Part shown: one piece after another, positions 44,529 to 53,477 of the stretch
Numbering within the stretch: the first letter of the stretch is position 1
Layout: the number at the start of each line of letters is the position of its first letter
From: Paenibacillus sp. UNC451MF
GTDB taxonomy: Bacteria > Bacillota > Bacilli > Paenibacillales > NBRC-103111
Length of the DNA: 64,000 nucleotides
Assembly (NCBI RefSeq): GCF_000686845.1
Contig: NZ_JMLS01000022.1
Span: 101,156-165,155 of the forward strand
Direction: 5' to 3'
Made by a program: the position numbers and the translations under genes
Notes under the pieces: model-generated
What the model saw: the letters and a program-made list of their open reading frames with translations, nothing else
The model's database searches: none
Told to the model about the DNA's origin: nothing

Positions 44529-46280
44529 ATGGACCCGAGAACTATATTCGAATTAAGTCCTCAGGATTATAAACAGCTCATTTTCACAATGGAATGCAGA
44601 GTATTTAATGGAGAAGCATTGGATGCCGCTGTATTAGATCAGATTCCGAGGCGTATGCTGCAGGAGTCGTCCGTATTATTGGAATGGCAAGCTGAACGTT
44701 ATTTACATGACGGGAAGTTAACAGAGGCGCGCTCTTTGTCAGAGTTAGCTGTAAGAGGCTTTGCCCAACAAACCTATACGCAAAAACTGAATTCGGCGCT
44801 CTCATTGTTAGCTATCATTAACTTAAGACTGGGTGAGCTCCGGGACGCGGAGACAGTACTTGTTTTTTTGAAGGAGCAATGGGCTCGTGATCCCGATGAG
44901 CTTGAAGGCAGATCATTAGTGGCTTTGGCACAAGGGGCTTATTTAGTTGGCGATTACGGAAAAGAGAAACATTACGTAATGGCAGCCAAGGATGCGTTTA
45001 TTCGCCAAGGGCAGCTGCGAGAAGCTGTGCAAACGGGATTGGAGATTTTTTCGTCAGGAAACATGTCTTTGTCCGAGCAGGAAGCGGGTTCTCTTCTTTT
45101 GTTCATGGAGCAGCAAGTAAGACTGGACAAGCAGTGGGAGCCTTATTATCTTGCTATGCAGGGAATTGACTATATAAACCATGGAGATTGGGAAAGCGCC
45201 TGTCGGTTGCTTCGGCAAATTGATCAACAGGTATTGCCTTATGAGCATGGAACCCGATGCTTATTGAGCGAGCTTCAGGGTGCTCTTGCCAAAGGTACCT
45301 CTTTAACCGAACAAGAGCAAGGACAGCTACAGGACATTTTGAAGCAGTATGGCAGTGATATGTTCATTCGTTTCGAAACGTACTGCCTGTTGTATGCATC
45401 GGCGAGACTTGAAAGAAATCATCGTCATGCCAGCGAATATTGGAAAAGTATCCAAGCAGTTGCCGATATAACGAGACATCCTAGGCATCTGCTATTGTTA
45501 CAACAAGAAGAACAGAAGCGCGAAACCTTGAGCGCGGGCTGTTGGACTATTCATTTATTTGGAAAAATGAAGTTTGTTCAAGGCTCGGTCGAAAAGCAGG
45601 ACTTGAATTGGAAGAGAAAAAAAGCTTTCGAGCTACTGACTTATTTATTAATGCAGCATCAATTCTCCGCTACAAAAGAACAGGTAATGGAGGATTTATT
45701 TGGTTCTATGTACGCGGATAAAATGGCTAATCAGCTGTATGTCATTGTACATCAGTTAAAGCAGACGTTGAACAAAGAGTTGGGGTTTGAGCAAGCGGTT
45801 ATTTTAAAAGAAGGCCTAGTTCGTCTTCAGGAGCAGTTTATCAAGGCGACGGATTTAGAGCAGTATGAAGCGTTGCTTCGAGAAGGAGACCTGGTGTGGG
45901 ATAGCCACCGGACCAAGGCAATTGAGCTGTATAAACAGGCTATAGTCATGTACGGGGAACTTGTGCCTGAAATTCGTTATGCCGATTGGCTTGAGCTTCG
46001 CAGAAGCTCTCTACAGGACAAGCAGGAAGTGGCACTCAAGAGACTTGCGAGGCAAGCAAGCGACCAGTCCCAATTTGAACAATCCGAAGCCTATTATAAG
46101 GAATGGATTGCGTTATGCCCGGCCCAGGAGCAGGCGTATCAGGGGATAATTGAGCTGTATGTGTCAAATTCCCGCAAGCAGGATGCGTTAAATTATTATC
46201 GCAAGTGGGAAAGGATATGTATGGACGAATTCGGTGTAGACCCGAGTTTGGATATGGATACTTCGTCTTTTCTCCATTAA
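44529..46280 (+). CDS. SARP/BTAD-type transcriptional regulator with TPR-like N-terminus
   Basis: A 583-residue soluble protein. Residues about 1-330 are helical and TPR-like. Residues about 335-440 fit a winged-helix DNA-binding domain (WTIHLFGKMKFVQG, WKRKKAFELLTYLLMQHQF). The last 140 residues match a bacterial transcriptional activation domain (QYEALLREGDLVW, WLELRRSSLQDKQEVALKRL, NYYRKWERICMDEFGVDPS). In SARP proteins the DNA-binding domain comes first; here it follows the TPR-like part, which resembles MalT-type order more loosely. Start taken as ATG 44529 after GAGAGAGTG; GTG 44520 is possible. A STAS-domain gene follows after 38 bp. Confidence 0.78.
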   Translation: MDPRTIFELSPQDYKQLIFTMECRVFNGEALDAAVLDQIPRRMLQESSVLLEWQAERYLHDGKLTEARSLSELAVRGFAQQTYTQKLNSALSLLAIINLRLGELRDAETVLVFLKEQWARDPDELEGRSLVALAQGAYLVGDYGKEKHYVMAAKDAFIRQGQLREAVQTGLEIFSSGNMSLSEQEAGSLLLFMEQQVRLDKQWEPYYLAMQGIDYINHGDWESACRLLRQIDQQVLPYEHGTRCLLSELQGALAKGTSLTEQEQGQLQDILKQYGSDMFIRFETYCLLYASARLERNHRHASEYWKSIQAVADITRHPRHLLLLQQEEQKRETLSAGCWTIHLFGKMKFVQGSVEKQDLNWKRKKAFELLTYLLMQHQFSATKEQVMEDLFGSMYADKMANQLYVIVHQLKQTLNKELGFEQAVILKEGLVRLQEQFIKATDLEQYEALLREGDLVWDSHRTKAIELYKQAIVMYGELVPEIRYADWLELRRSSLQDKQEVALKRLARQASDQSQFEQSEAYYKEWIALCPAQEQAYQGIIELYVSNSRKQDALNYYRKWERICMDEFGVDPSLDMDTSSFLH

Positions 46281-46318
46281 TGTGCAGGTTTAGGGAATCA
46301 GGGGGTGTCTGGAGCAGG

Positions 46319-46678
46319 ATGAGCTTAAGAATAAGAATGGATGGTCAAGCCCTTATTGTTGATTTTGCAGGAGCGGTAGATAAGCATGCGGAAGAACGGT
46401 ATCTCCAAAGCCGTGTTTGGAGCCAAGGTTTGGGGGAGGGGAGACATACGCTTATTTTGAATTTCAGCGAGATGAGCTCCATCCACAGCTCCGGGATCAC
46501 AATGTTAATCCGGTTGGCGCAGTGCGGCAAGGAGGGCGGCTATCAGACCTTTGCGTATGGCTTATCGGAGCAGTATGAGAGGCTTTTTCGTCTGATCGGA
46601 ATTACACAGAACTTGATGATATATCCCGATGAATACACGTTGATGCGAAGACTGAAGTCTTTAGAAGAAATATCGTAA
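46319..46678 (+). CDS. STAS-domain protein (anti-anti-sigma-factor-like)
   Basis: A 119-residue single-domain protein with the SpoIIAA-like fold: beta strands ALIVDFAG and HTLILNFSEM, then SSIHSSGITMLIRL, where one serine of IHSSG would be the phosphorylation site. Such proteins bind anti-sigma kinases or act inside stressosome-like switches; no kinase or sigma gene is adjacent. ATG 46319 follows TGGAGCAGG. It lies 38 bp after the BTAD regulator and is probably co-transcribed, which would make a two-part regulatory unit. Confidence 0.8.
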   Translation: MSLRIRMDGQALIVDFAGAVDKHAEERYLQSRVWSQGLGEGRHTLILNFSEMSSIHSSGITMLIRLAQCGKEGGYQTFAYGLSEQYERLFRLIGITQNLMIYPDEYTLMRRLKSLEEIS

Positions 46679-46784
46679 AGGTTGCTGTGCGATGCTGCGC
46701 GTGAAGCAATCATCCTATTTGTTAACGACAGCGGCGGTTGAACAATGGTTTAATTCATAAAAGAAACAAGCATGCAACATTACG

Positions 46785-46813
46785 GACGTATCCCTATGGA
46801 TAGGTCTTTTTTT
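46785..46813 (+). terminator. Probable terminator after the STAS gene
   Basis: GAC plus TATCC (46785-46793) pairs with GGATA plus GTC (46798-46806) with a G/G mismatch and is followed by seven T. It lies 106 bp after the stop. Confidence 0.65.
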
Positions 46814-46970
46814 GTTCGTCACAATTTAGACACATATTTTTAAGCTAATTTTCAGATTGGTTTAAGCTGGTATTATTGTTTTATTTGTATATTGTTGGAG
46901 GTTAAGCAATTGTAATTATGGACATGGCTTAAGTAGGCGCATATTTCGTTTCGAATGGAGGGTTTCATGC

Positions 46971-48065
46971 GTGCTTGAGGTAAAGCAGGTTAGCAAACTG
47001 TACGAGAACCAAAGAGGGGTCCACAACATCGATTTTTCCATGAGCCGTGGCGAGATCGTCGGTTTTTTAGGACCGAACGGCGCAGGGAAAACAACCACGA
47101 TGCGGATGATCACAGGGTATTTGAATCCTACAATGGGTTCAATTACGATCGATGGATTATCCATGGCCAATCATCCGAAGAAAGCAAGACAGAAGATCGG
47201 GTATTTACCGGAAACACCGCCGTTATATCCGGAAATGACAGTAGAAGCCTATCTGCAGTTCATTGCTGATTTGCGCGGGATACCGGGAAGAGAACAGAAG
47301 AAGCGCATTGGCGAAGTTATTGAGCGATTGGGGCTGCAAGGCCGCGAACGCCAAATTATTCGCGGACTGTCCAAAGGGTACAAGCAGCGGATGGGATTGG
47401 CGCAGGCTATTCTGCACAATCCGGACTTGCTTGTGCTGGACGAGCCGACTTCGGGTCTTGATCCGAAGCAAATCATTGAAATTCGCCAATTGATCCGAGA
47501 GCTTGGTGAAAATCACACGGTGCTGCTGAGCACGCACATTTTGCCGGAGATCAACACGCTGTGCAACCGCGTATTGATCATCAACCAAGGGCGCATCGTG
47601 ATGGACGGCCATCCCGATCAGCTGGCCCAATCGATGGGCGAGCGATTCGAGGTATCGCTCGAAGTCAAAGGGCCGCGCCAGGCCGTACTGGCCGAGCTGC
47701 GCGGCATGCCTATCATCGCCAGCGTAAAACCGCTGGCGGAAGAAGCCGCTGCCGCTGTGCAGACAGCGGAAACCCCGGCTGCGCCCGAGCAAGACGCGGG
47801 CGCGGAGGCCTCGCAGGCTGAGCCTGCACCAACCGTCACGGTCGAGCCGACCGTGAAAGTGCTTGTGTCCGCGAAGGATAACGCGGACATTCGCGAAGAG
47901 CTCTTCTACCGCATGGCGGAGCTAAGGTATCCGATCCTCGCGATGAAGAAAGAAAGCTTGAGCCTTGAGGATATTTTCCTCAAGCTGACGACCAATGAAG
48001 CGATAGCTGCTTCGGATGATGAATCAGCGGCAGCTCAAGAGGAGGAGGAGACCCCGAATGCGTAG
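46971..48065 (+). CDS. ABC transporter ATP-binding protein, GldA-like
   Basis: ATPase of a four-gene ABC system. The 364-residue product has Walker A GPNGAGKTT, the signature GLSKGYKQRMG, Walker B LLVLDEPTSGLD and the switch His in LLSTHILPE. Beyond the ATPase is a low-complexity Ala/Glu/Pro/Val stretch (about 240-295) and a C-terminal domain ending in an acidic tail. Start GTG 46971 follows GGAGGG. It overlaps the permease gene by 8 bp. GldA, GldF and GldG were named for gliding in Bacteroidota; in Firmicutes the substrate is unknown. Confidence 0.88.
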   Translation: MLEVKQVSKLYENQRGVHNIDFSMSRGEIVGFLGPNGAGKTTTMRMITGYLNPTMGSITIDGLSMANHPKKARQKIGYLPETPPLYPEMTVEAYLQFIADLRGIPGREQKKRIGEVIERLGLQGRERQIIRGLSKGYKQRMGLAQAILHNPDLLVLDEPTSGLDPKQIIEIRQLIRELGENHTVLLSTHILPEINTLCNRVLIINQGRIVMDGHPDQLAQSMGERFEVSLEVKGPRQAVLAELRGMPIIASVKPLAEEAAAAVQTAETPAAPEQDAGAEASQAEPAPTVTVEPTVKVLVSAKDNADIREELFYRMAELRYPILAMKKESLSLEDIFLKLTTNEAIAASDDESAAAQEEEETPNA

Positions 48066-48771
48066 AACTTGGGCGATTTGCAGAAAAGAGCTGCAAATGT
48101 ATTTTTACTCGCCGACCTCCTATGCGGCGTTTGCGTTCTTTTTCCTTATCGTAGGGTATATGTTCAGCTCTAACTTTTTATATTCCATGATGATCGACGT
48201 TCGTATGGTCACCAGCCCGGTCAGCTTCTTGTATCTGTTGGTGATTCCGTTCTTAACGATGCGCCTTGTATCCGACGAGCTTCGGCAGGGCACCGATGAG
48301 CTGTTACTAACTTCACCGGTCAGCATTACGGAAATTATTGTCGGCAAATATATGGCCGCATTAGTCGTTCAATTGCTTCTGGTCGGGGGGTGCTTGCTGT
48401 ACCCGCTCATAATGAGCTCGTACGGTCAACTGGATCAGCCTGTACTGTGGCTATCTTTCCTAAGCATGTTCCTGCTGGGAGCGGCGATGATGGCGGTAGG
48501 ACTTTTTGCTTCGGCGCTTTCTTCCCATCAGATGCTGTCCGGCTTGGCTGGTATTGGGATGCTGCTTGTACTTTGGACGATTGATTGGCTGGGAGACACC
48601 GTTGCTACCGGTCGGGCCAAAGAATATCTGAGCATTTTCTCTATCGTTGCGAGAGGGAATAATCTCCAAAAGGGCGTGTTGAATTTTGCTGACATTCTCT
48701 TTTATGTGACGCTAGCCATCGTATTTATCGTATTAAGCATACAGGTGCTCGAAAGAAAACGTTGGAGATAA
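48058..48771 (+). CDS. ABC transporter permease, GldF-like
   Basis: A 237-residue ABC-2 type permease with six transmembrane helices (first two at about 17-40 and 55-75). RTWAICRKELQMYFYSPTSY is the usual start of the family, and LRQGTDELLLTSPVSITEII the conserved cytoplasmic coupling segment. ATG 48058 lies in the end of the ATPase gene, with GGAGGAGGAG upstream; coupling is certain by layout. An extension to 48016 would be highly basic and is rejected. Confidence 0.88.
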   Translation: MRRTWAICRKELQMYFYSPTSYAAFAFFFLIVGYMFSSNFLYSMMIDVRMVTSPVSFLYLLVIPFLTMRLVSDELRQGTDELLLTSPVSITEIIVGKYMAALVVQLLLVGGCLLYPLIMSSYGQLDQPVLWLSFLSMFLLGAAMMAVGLFASALSSHQMLSGLAGIGMLLVLWTIDWLGDTVATGRAKEYLSIFSIVARGNNLQKGVLNFADILFYVTLAIVFIVLSIQVLERKRWR

Positions 48772-48813
48772 CCGGCTTTGCCTTAGGCGCAAGGCGAGAA
48801 GGGGGAAAGGCAA

Positions 48814-50205
48814 TTGAATAAGTGGATTCGCGGAACGAATGCGGTCGTGCTATCGCTTGCAGTGATCGGCATTTTCATCGTCCTGACGATTTTTCTTAAC
48901 TCTACGAAGACGCTGCAGGTCGATTTAACGCAAAATAAACAATATACGTTATCCGAGCAAACGATCAATACGTTAAAATCACTTGACAATGATGTTCATG
49001 TTATCGCGTTTACCAGCTCGCAGACTCAACCGCTCTTGAACCGTGAAGTCGTGGATATGGTACAGGAATATAAAAAGCGCAGCAGCAAAATAATATTTGA
49101 TCAATTTAATATCGAGAACCATCCGGAGATTGCTAATCAGTACGAGGGAATTGACCCGTCTGGAGTGTTAGTCGTCGAGAGCGGCTCTCAGAAGAAGATG
49201 ATTAACTATTATGATATGTTCCAGAGTAACGGCCAATCCCAAACCGACTATCAATTCAGCGGTGAACAGAAGCTGACGCAAGCATTGGTTAATCTGAACG
49301 TTAAGGATAAATCGGTCTTGTACTTCCTGTCTGGTCATAATGAAACGCCTCTCAACCAAATGACCTTGTTGCAGAGCTCATTGGAGAATGAGAACTATAC
49401 CGTGAAGGACCTCAATTTATTACGTGAAGGCAAAATTCCGGATGATGCGCAAGCCTTGTTCATCATTGGAGCGCAAAACGATCTAAGTGATAAAGAGACC
49501 GAGGTCATTAAAGAATATTTAAAAGGCAACGGCAAGCTTTATATGTCGCTCGGTTTCAACGAGAATATGGCAACTGCATGGAAAAATCTGGATTCTGTTA
49601 TGGCCCTATACGGCGTTACGGACCAGCATGCGATAGCTGTTGATCCGAAGCAAAGCCGACTGGTATCCCCTCTGACGATTATTCCGGAATATGGATATCA
49701 CGAAATAACAAACAAGCTGCAGGATTATAACTTGCTCATGCAAATGGGGCTTGCAGCATCGTTAAATGTCGATCAACCGGCAGCAGACTATCAGGCAACC
49801 AGCATTTTGAAAACATCGGATTCTGCATTCGGTAAAACCGATTTGGCTGCACTTGTAAAAGGCAATACCAACAAAGGCGACAAAGATATTAAAGGTCCGC
49901 TTAATTTGGGTTATGTCGTACAGACCAAGGACAACAAGCCTAAAGCAGTCATTCTGGGCAGCTTTACATCCCTGAGGGATGATTTCTTTCAACAACAGGG
50001 GAATCGCGATTTTGCTTTGAACAGCGTTGGTTGGCTGCAGGAGCAAAAAGATCAAGTGACGATTCGTCCTCGTGAAAATCAATTTCAACCGGCAATGATT
50101 ACCGGCGGTCAAGCGCAATCCATTTTCTATGGAACGGTATTGCTATTCCCGTTACTCTTCCTGATCGTCGGCGGTACGATTTGGTGGAGGAGGAGAAAAG
50201 GATGA
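48814..50205 (+). CDS. GldG-type ABC auxiliary protein
   Basis: A 463-residue protein with an N-terminal membrane helix (about 10-30), a large extracellular region and a C-terminal helix (about 438-457) ending in a basic WWRRRKG. The extracellular part fits the ABC-type uncharacterised transport domain (IFT52/GldG-like): NKQYTLSEQTINTLKSL, then DPSGVLVVESGSQK and ALFIIGAQNDLS. TTG 48814 follows GGGGGAAAGG. It overlaps the DUF4340 gene by 4 bp. Together the four genes form a tight operon. Confidence 0.85.
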   Translation: MNKWIRGTNAVVLSLAVIGIFIVLTIFLNSTKTLQVDLTQNKQYTLSEQTINTLKSLDNDVHVIAFTSSQTQPLLNREVVDMVQEYKKRSSKIIFDQFNIENHPEIANQYEGIDPSGVLVVESGSQKKMINYYDMFQSNGQSQTDYQFSGEQKLTQALVNLNVKDKSVLYFLSGHNETPLNQMTLLQSSLENENYTVKDLNLLREGKIPDDAQALFIIGAQNDLSDKETEVIKEYLKGNGKLYMSLGFNENMATAWKNLDSVMALYGVTDQHAIAVDPKQSRLVSPLTIIPEYGYHEITNKLQDYNLLMQMGLAASLNVDQPAADYQATSILKTSDSAFGKTDLAALVKGNTNKGDKDIKGPLNLGYVVQTKDNKPKAVILGSFTSLRDDFFQQQGNRDFALNSVGWLQEQKDQVTIRPRENQFQPAMITGGQAQSIFYGTVLLFPLLFLIVGGTIWWRRRKG

Positions 50206-51188
50206 AGCGGCTTATTCCGACGCTCATACTGGTTATCATTTGCTTAGGAGGCTTTTGGTACGCGTCAAGCCATGACTTTTTCAAAGAGAAGCAGGAAACA
50301 GCAGCTCCGCTCGTTAAAGTGAATCAGAAAGATGTAGCAAGCTATACAATTAAAACGAGTGACACTGAAATTGAAATGCAGCAAAAAGACGGCAAATGGA
50401 CGATGACCAAGCCGACCGCTCTTCCGCTGAATGAGTATAGTGCCAATGGCTGGGTGGATTCTTTTAATGGGATAACCAAAGAATCTACGATTGATGCCGA
50501 AGGGAAGGATCTCGCCAAGTTCGGTTTGGATAAGCCGAAACAGCAGTTTACGGTCAAGCTGAACAACGATACCGTTCAAACGCTAAGTGTGGGTAATGCA
50601 ATGCTCGTTCCAGGATTCGATTATGCTATGTTCAGCGGCTCGCCTGAGGTGTTTAAAATTAATGATTCTCAGGTCAAGTCGCTTGCCAAGACCCAGCTCG
50701 ATCTCATGGAGAAAAGTCCGATTCGATTAGAGTATGAGCAGGTGCGTGGCATAAATGTTGAATGGAAAGGTCAGAAATCGACGTTGACGAAGACGGACAC
50801 TGATAAAAAGTCCTATGAAGCGAATTGGAAGCTTGACGACAAAGATTTGAAGGGCTCCGACGCTAGTGCTTATCTGGATAAGGTGCAGTTCTTGGCAACA
50901 GAACAGCCTGCCAAACCGGCTGCTGAAGTAAAGATGGATTCTCCGGAGCTTAAGCTGGAGGTCAAATATACGGACTCCTCTAACAAGGAGACCACTGTGG
51001 TCTACCTAGGGAAGGTAGAACAGGATAACCTATGGCTGGCCCAACAAGGGGGCCAGTGGGCGTATTCCTTACCGATAACGTCCATCCAGGAGCTGGCGGA
51101 TAAGTTCAAGCAGCTACCGCAGCCTCCTGAGCAGCAAGCTGCCCCAGAGACGCCGACGGCACCGGCAGAGCAGCTGCAAACGAAGTGA
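50202..51188 (+). CDS. DUF4340-domain membrane-anchored protein
   Basis: A 328-residue protein with one N-terminal helix (about 3-19), then a beta-rich extracellular region of the DUF4340 type (YTIKTSDTEIEMQQKDGKW, KFGLDKPKQQFTVKL) and a Pro/Gln/Ala-rich tail. DUF4340 genes commonly follow GldG-type genes, so the protein is probably an external part of the same ABC system. The ATG at 50202 overlaps the previous stop (ATGA) and has GGAGGAG upstream. A strong terminator ends the operon. Confidence 0.86.
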   Translation: MKRLIPTLILVIICLGGFWYASSHDFFKEKQETAAPLVKVNQKDVASYTIKTSDTEIEMQQKDGKWTMTKPTALPLNEYSANGWVDSFNGITKESTIDAEGKDLAKFGLDKPKQQFTVKLNNDTVQTLSVGNAMLVPGFDYAMFSGSPEVFKINDSQVKSLAKTQLDLMEKSPIRLEYEQVRGINVEWKGQKSTLTKTDTDKKSYEANWKLDDKDLKGSDASAYLDKVQFLATEQPAKPAAEVKMDSPELKLEVKYTDSSNKETTVVYLGKVEQDNLWLAQQGGQWAYSLPITSIQELADKFKQLPQPPEQQAAPETPTAPAEQLQTK

Positions 51189-51212
51189 TCTCAATTTAAG
51201 CAGCACCAATTC

Positions 51213-51253
51213 TCGCCCCGTCTTGCGATTTGCAAGACGCGGGCGATTTTTTT
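51213..51253 (+). terminator. Terminator of the GldA/F/G-DUF4340 operon
   Basis: TCGCCC plus CGTCTTGC pairs with GCAAGACG plus GGGCGA (one bulged C) around a GATTT loop, followed by seven T. Confidence 0.92.
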
Positions 51254-51335
51254 ATGAAAATTGGAATTTCCATACACATAGTTTTCCACATCTTGGGCAA
51301 CCTATATTTGTCAAAAACGAAAGGAGGACAACTCG

Positions 51336-51578
51336 ATGTTTAATCAGCAAGGGCAGCAACAACAGCAAGGTATGAACACGGTCAGCTCCAAGGAATTGGC
51401 GTACATAACCGATAGCTTGAAGAACGAAGATTTGTTAGCCAAATTGGCCGTCCATGGATTGTCCGATTGTCAATCGCCGCAGTTAAAGCAGAAATTGGAG
51501 CAAATCGCTCAGGATCGTTTGCATCACTCCAATCAATTGCTTAGAACGCTGCAGCAGCAAACCCAGATGACACACTAA
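51336..51578 (+). CDS. Small Gln-rich protein, probable spore coat component
   Basis: An 80-residue soluble protein with a Gln-rich start (MFNQQGQQQQQG) and a helical body (SSKELAYITDSLKNEDLLAK; QIAQDRLHHSNQLLRTLQQ) that resembles half of a CotF-type four-helix domain. AAAGGAGG precedes the ATG. The next gene, 22 bp away, encodes a CotF-domain protein, so both probably belong to the spore coat. No cysteine pattern or signal peptide. Sporulation control is likely but no clear sporulation-sigma promoter was identified. Confidence 0.65.
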   Translation: MFNQQGQQQQQGMNTVSSKELAYITDSLKNEDLLAKLAVHGLSDCQSPQLKQKLEQIAQDRLHHSNQLLRTLQQQTQMTH

Positions 51579-51600
51579 CGGCACAGGAGGTGCGCATAAG

Positions 51601-52605
51601 ATGTATCAACAGCAAAACTATATGAATCAACCTACACATCAGCATACGCCGCTTCAAGAGCAGGACTGGGGCAACCTGGTATTGTCAGAGCTGAAGCGTA
51701 CGGCGCGTGAATATACGACAGCTGCTTTGGAAGCGACTCATCCAGCCATTCGCCAAACGTTCCAAAGCTTGTCCCAAAGAACGATGCAGGAGCAAGCGGA
51801 GCTATTCCAGGTTTTGTCACAACTGAATGGCTATGGATCAGTCAAAATGGCCAATCAGCAAGAGGTGCAGCAGGAGCTTCAACAGCAGTTCCAAAAGGTT
51901 GAGCAGCTGCAGTCTTTAGTCCAGCAGTCCATCCAGAGTACCAATGTGAATACGGCCGCCATGTATCAACAACAGCAGCAGCCGATGTACACGGCAAGCC
52001 CTCAATTCCAGCAGCACCAGCCGTCGTACAATACTTACGAGGCGGGAGGCTTCGGAAGCTCGACAGCAGGCTCTTATCAGCAGCCTTCTGCTCAGGGAGG
52101 TCAGGGTTACGGACAAAGCTTCCCTTCCAGTTTTAGCTCGTCCATTGACACCCCATCTCAGAATCAGAATCAAAGCTCAAGCTATTCAAGCACAGCTGGA
52201 AGCGGGATGTCCGGTATAAGCCAGAATCAAAATCCGACATCACAAAGCATAGCTAATCAATACACAGCTTCGGCATTCAAATCGTCGACAGGTTCAGGGG
52301 CGAGTCCTAGCGCACAGTCCTCTGGGATTTCGGCTAACCAATGGGCGGAAGATAACACATCGGCTAAATACGGCAGTAATCAGGATTCTTACTCCGCCGT
52401 TTCGGCATCCTCGTCCCGAGGCGCCAACAGCTACAACTGGACCGATGACAGCAATGGCGCCAGCACCAGCGCAATCCATTCAACAAGCAACAGGGGTGGC
52501 AATAGCTTTGACTGGCATGATTCTGATGATCAAGCCAATGCCGCCTCTTCCCTGTCTTCCTCGCAAGAAAGGCCAACTTCATTTGGCGGCGGGAAGTTCA
52601 TGTAG
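51601..52605 (+). CDS. CotF-type spore coat protein with long low-complexity tail
   Basis: A 334-residue protein. Residues about 20-85 fit the Coat F domain (DWGNLVLSELKRTAREYTTA; RQTFQSLSQRTMQEQAELF), a helical module of spore coat proteins. The remaining 250 residues are low complexity, rich in Gln, Ser, Tyr, Asn and Gly, with SSxxS and NQNQ repeats and aromatic residues at intervals, a composition expected of assembling coat or crosslinked material. AGGAGGTG precedes the ATG. It forms a two-gene unit with the previous gene and ends at a terminator. Confidence 0.8.
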   Translation: MYQQQNYMNQPTHQHTPLQEQDWGNLVLSELKRTAREYTTAALEATHPAIRQTFQSLSQRTMQEQAELFQVLSQLNGYGSVKMANQQEVQQELQQQFQKVEQLQSLVQQSIQSTNVNTAAMYQQQQQPMYTASPQFQQHQPSYNTYEAGGFGSSTAGSYQQPSAQGGQGYGQSFPSSFSSSIDTPSQNQNQSSSYSSTAGSGMSGISQNQNPTSQSIANQYTASAFKSSTGSGASPSAQSSGISANQWAEDNTSAKYGSNQDSYSAVSASSSRGANSYNWTDDSNGASTSAIHSTSNRGGNSFDWHDSDDQANAASSLSSSQERPTSFGGGKFM

Positions 52606-52636
52606 TGCAGACCCAGTAGTCTGTGGTTTAAGGTTA

Positions 52637-52662
52637 CCCCTGCAGTTATGCAGGGGTTTTTC
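52637..52662 (+). terminator. Terminator of the coat genes
   Basis: CCCCTGCA (52637-52644), GTTA loop, TGCAGGGG (52649-52656), then TTTTT. Confidence 0.93.
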
Positions 52663-52724
52663 CTTGTTAGTGGCTTGAAGTCCATAAAGAAGCGTTGGGG
52701 CTGCAATAGACCTATGGAAAGCAT

Positions 52725-52730
52725 TATAAT
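52725..52730 (+). promoter_or_regulatory. Possible promoter of the Bce-type two-component genes (-10 TATAAT)
   Basis: A perfect TATAAT lies 39 bp before the response-regulator start. The -35 (CTGCAA about 18 bp upstream) is weak. Confidence 0.4.
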
Positions 52731-52769
52731 GAAAACGGTTGGAATTCCAAAATAACGGGGTGTGTTTCT

Positions 52770-53477
52770 TTGTACCGGATTCTTATTGTCGAAGACGACG
52801 ATAAAATTGCTTCTATTCTGCAATCGCATATGGATAAGTTCGGTTACTCGGCATTAAGGGTTACCGATTTTCGAGACATTAAACAAGCGTATTTGTCCCA
52901 TAAGCCGGACATGGTTTTGCTGGACATCAATCTGCCTCATTACGATGGCTTTTATTGGTGCCGGCAAATTAGGACGGTATCTAATGTGCCTATTATTTTT
53001 TTATCTGCGCGTGTCGGTGAGATGGATCAGGTCATGGCCATAGAAAATGGCGGGGACGATTATATTACTAAGCCGTTTCATCTGGATGTCGTCATTGCTA
53101 AGGTGAAGAGCGTGCTGCGCCGAACTTATGGAGAATACGCAGGAACAAGCCCGATGCCGCGGGACATACAAAATGTTGCAGGGCTAACCCTAGACGCATC
53201 CAAAAACATGATGGAGTGGAAAGGCTGCAAGATTGACTTGTCGCGCAATGAATTTTTATTGTTGGATTGCCTTGTCAGACAGGCGGATCAAATCGTTACT
53301 CGTGAGTCTCTGCTGGAGGCCTTATGGGATGATATTGATTTCGTAGATGACAACACGTTAACGGTCAATGTGACGCGTGTTCGCAAGAAGCTGGAGGACA
53401 TAGGCATTGTCAAGGCTATAGAAACGATACGCGGGCAAGGCTACCGGCTCAATACGTCGTGGGGGGATGCGGAGTGA
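52770..53477 (+). CDS. OmpR-family response regulator, BceR-like
   Basis: A 235-residue regulator. Receiver domain with the acidic pocket in VEDDD, phosphoryl Asp in VLLDINLP (about residue 52) and the Lys in TKPFH; winged-helix domain from about 135 with IRGQGYRLN at the end. Start TTG 52770 after GGGGTG. It is followed by an intramembrane-type kinase and a BceAB-type transporter, which places it in the Bce/peptide-resistance group. Its likely target site is seen upstream of the transporter. Confidence 0.9.
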   Translation: MYRILIVEDDDKIASILQSHMDKFGYSALRVTDFRDIKQAYLSHKPDMVLLDINLPHYDGFYWCRQIRTVSNVPIIFLSARVGEMDQVMAIENGGDDYITKPFHLDVVIAKVKSVLRRTYGEYAGTSPMPRDIQNVAGLTLDASKNMMEWKGCKIDLSRNEFLLLDCLVRQADQIVTRESLLEALWDDIDFVDDNTLTVNVTRVRKKLEDIGIVKAIETIRGQGYRLNTSWGDAE

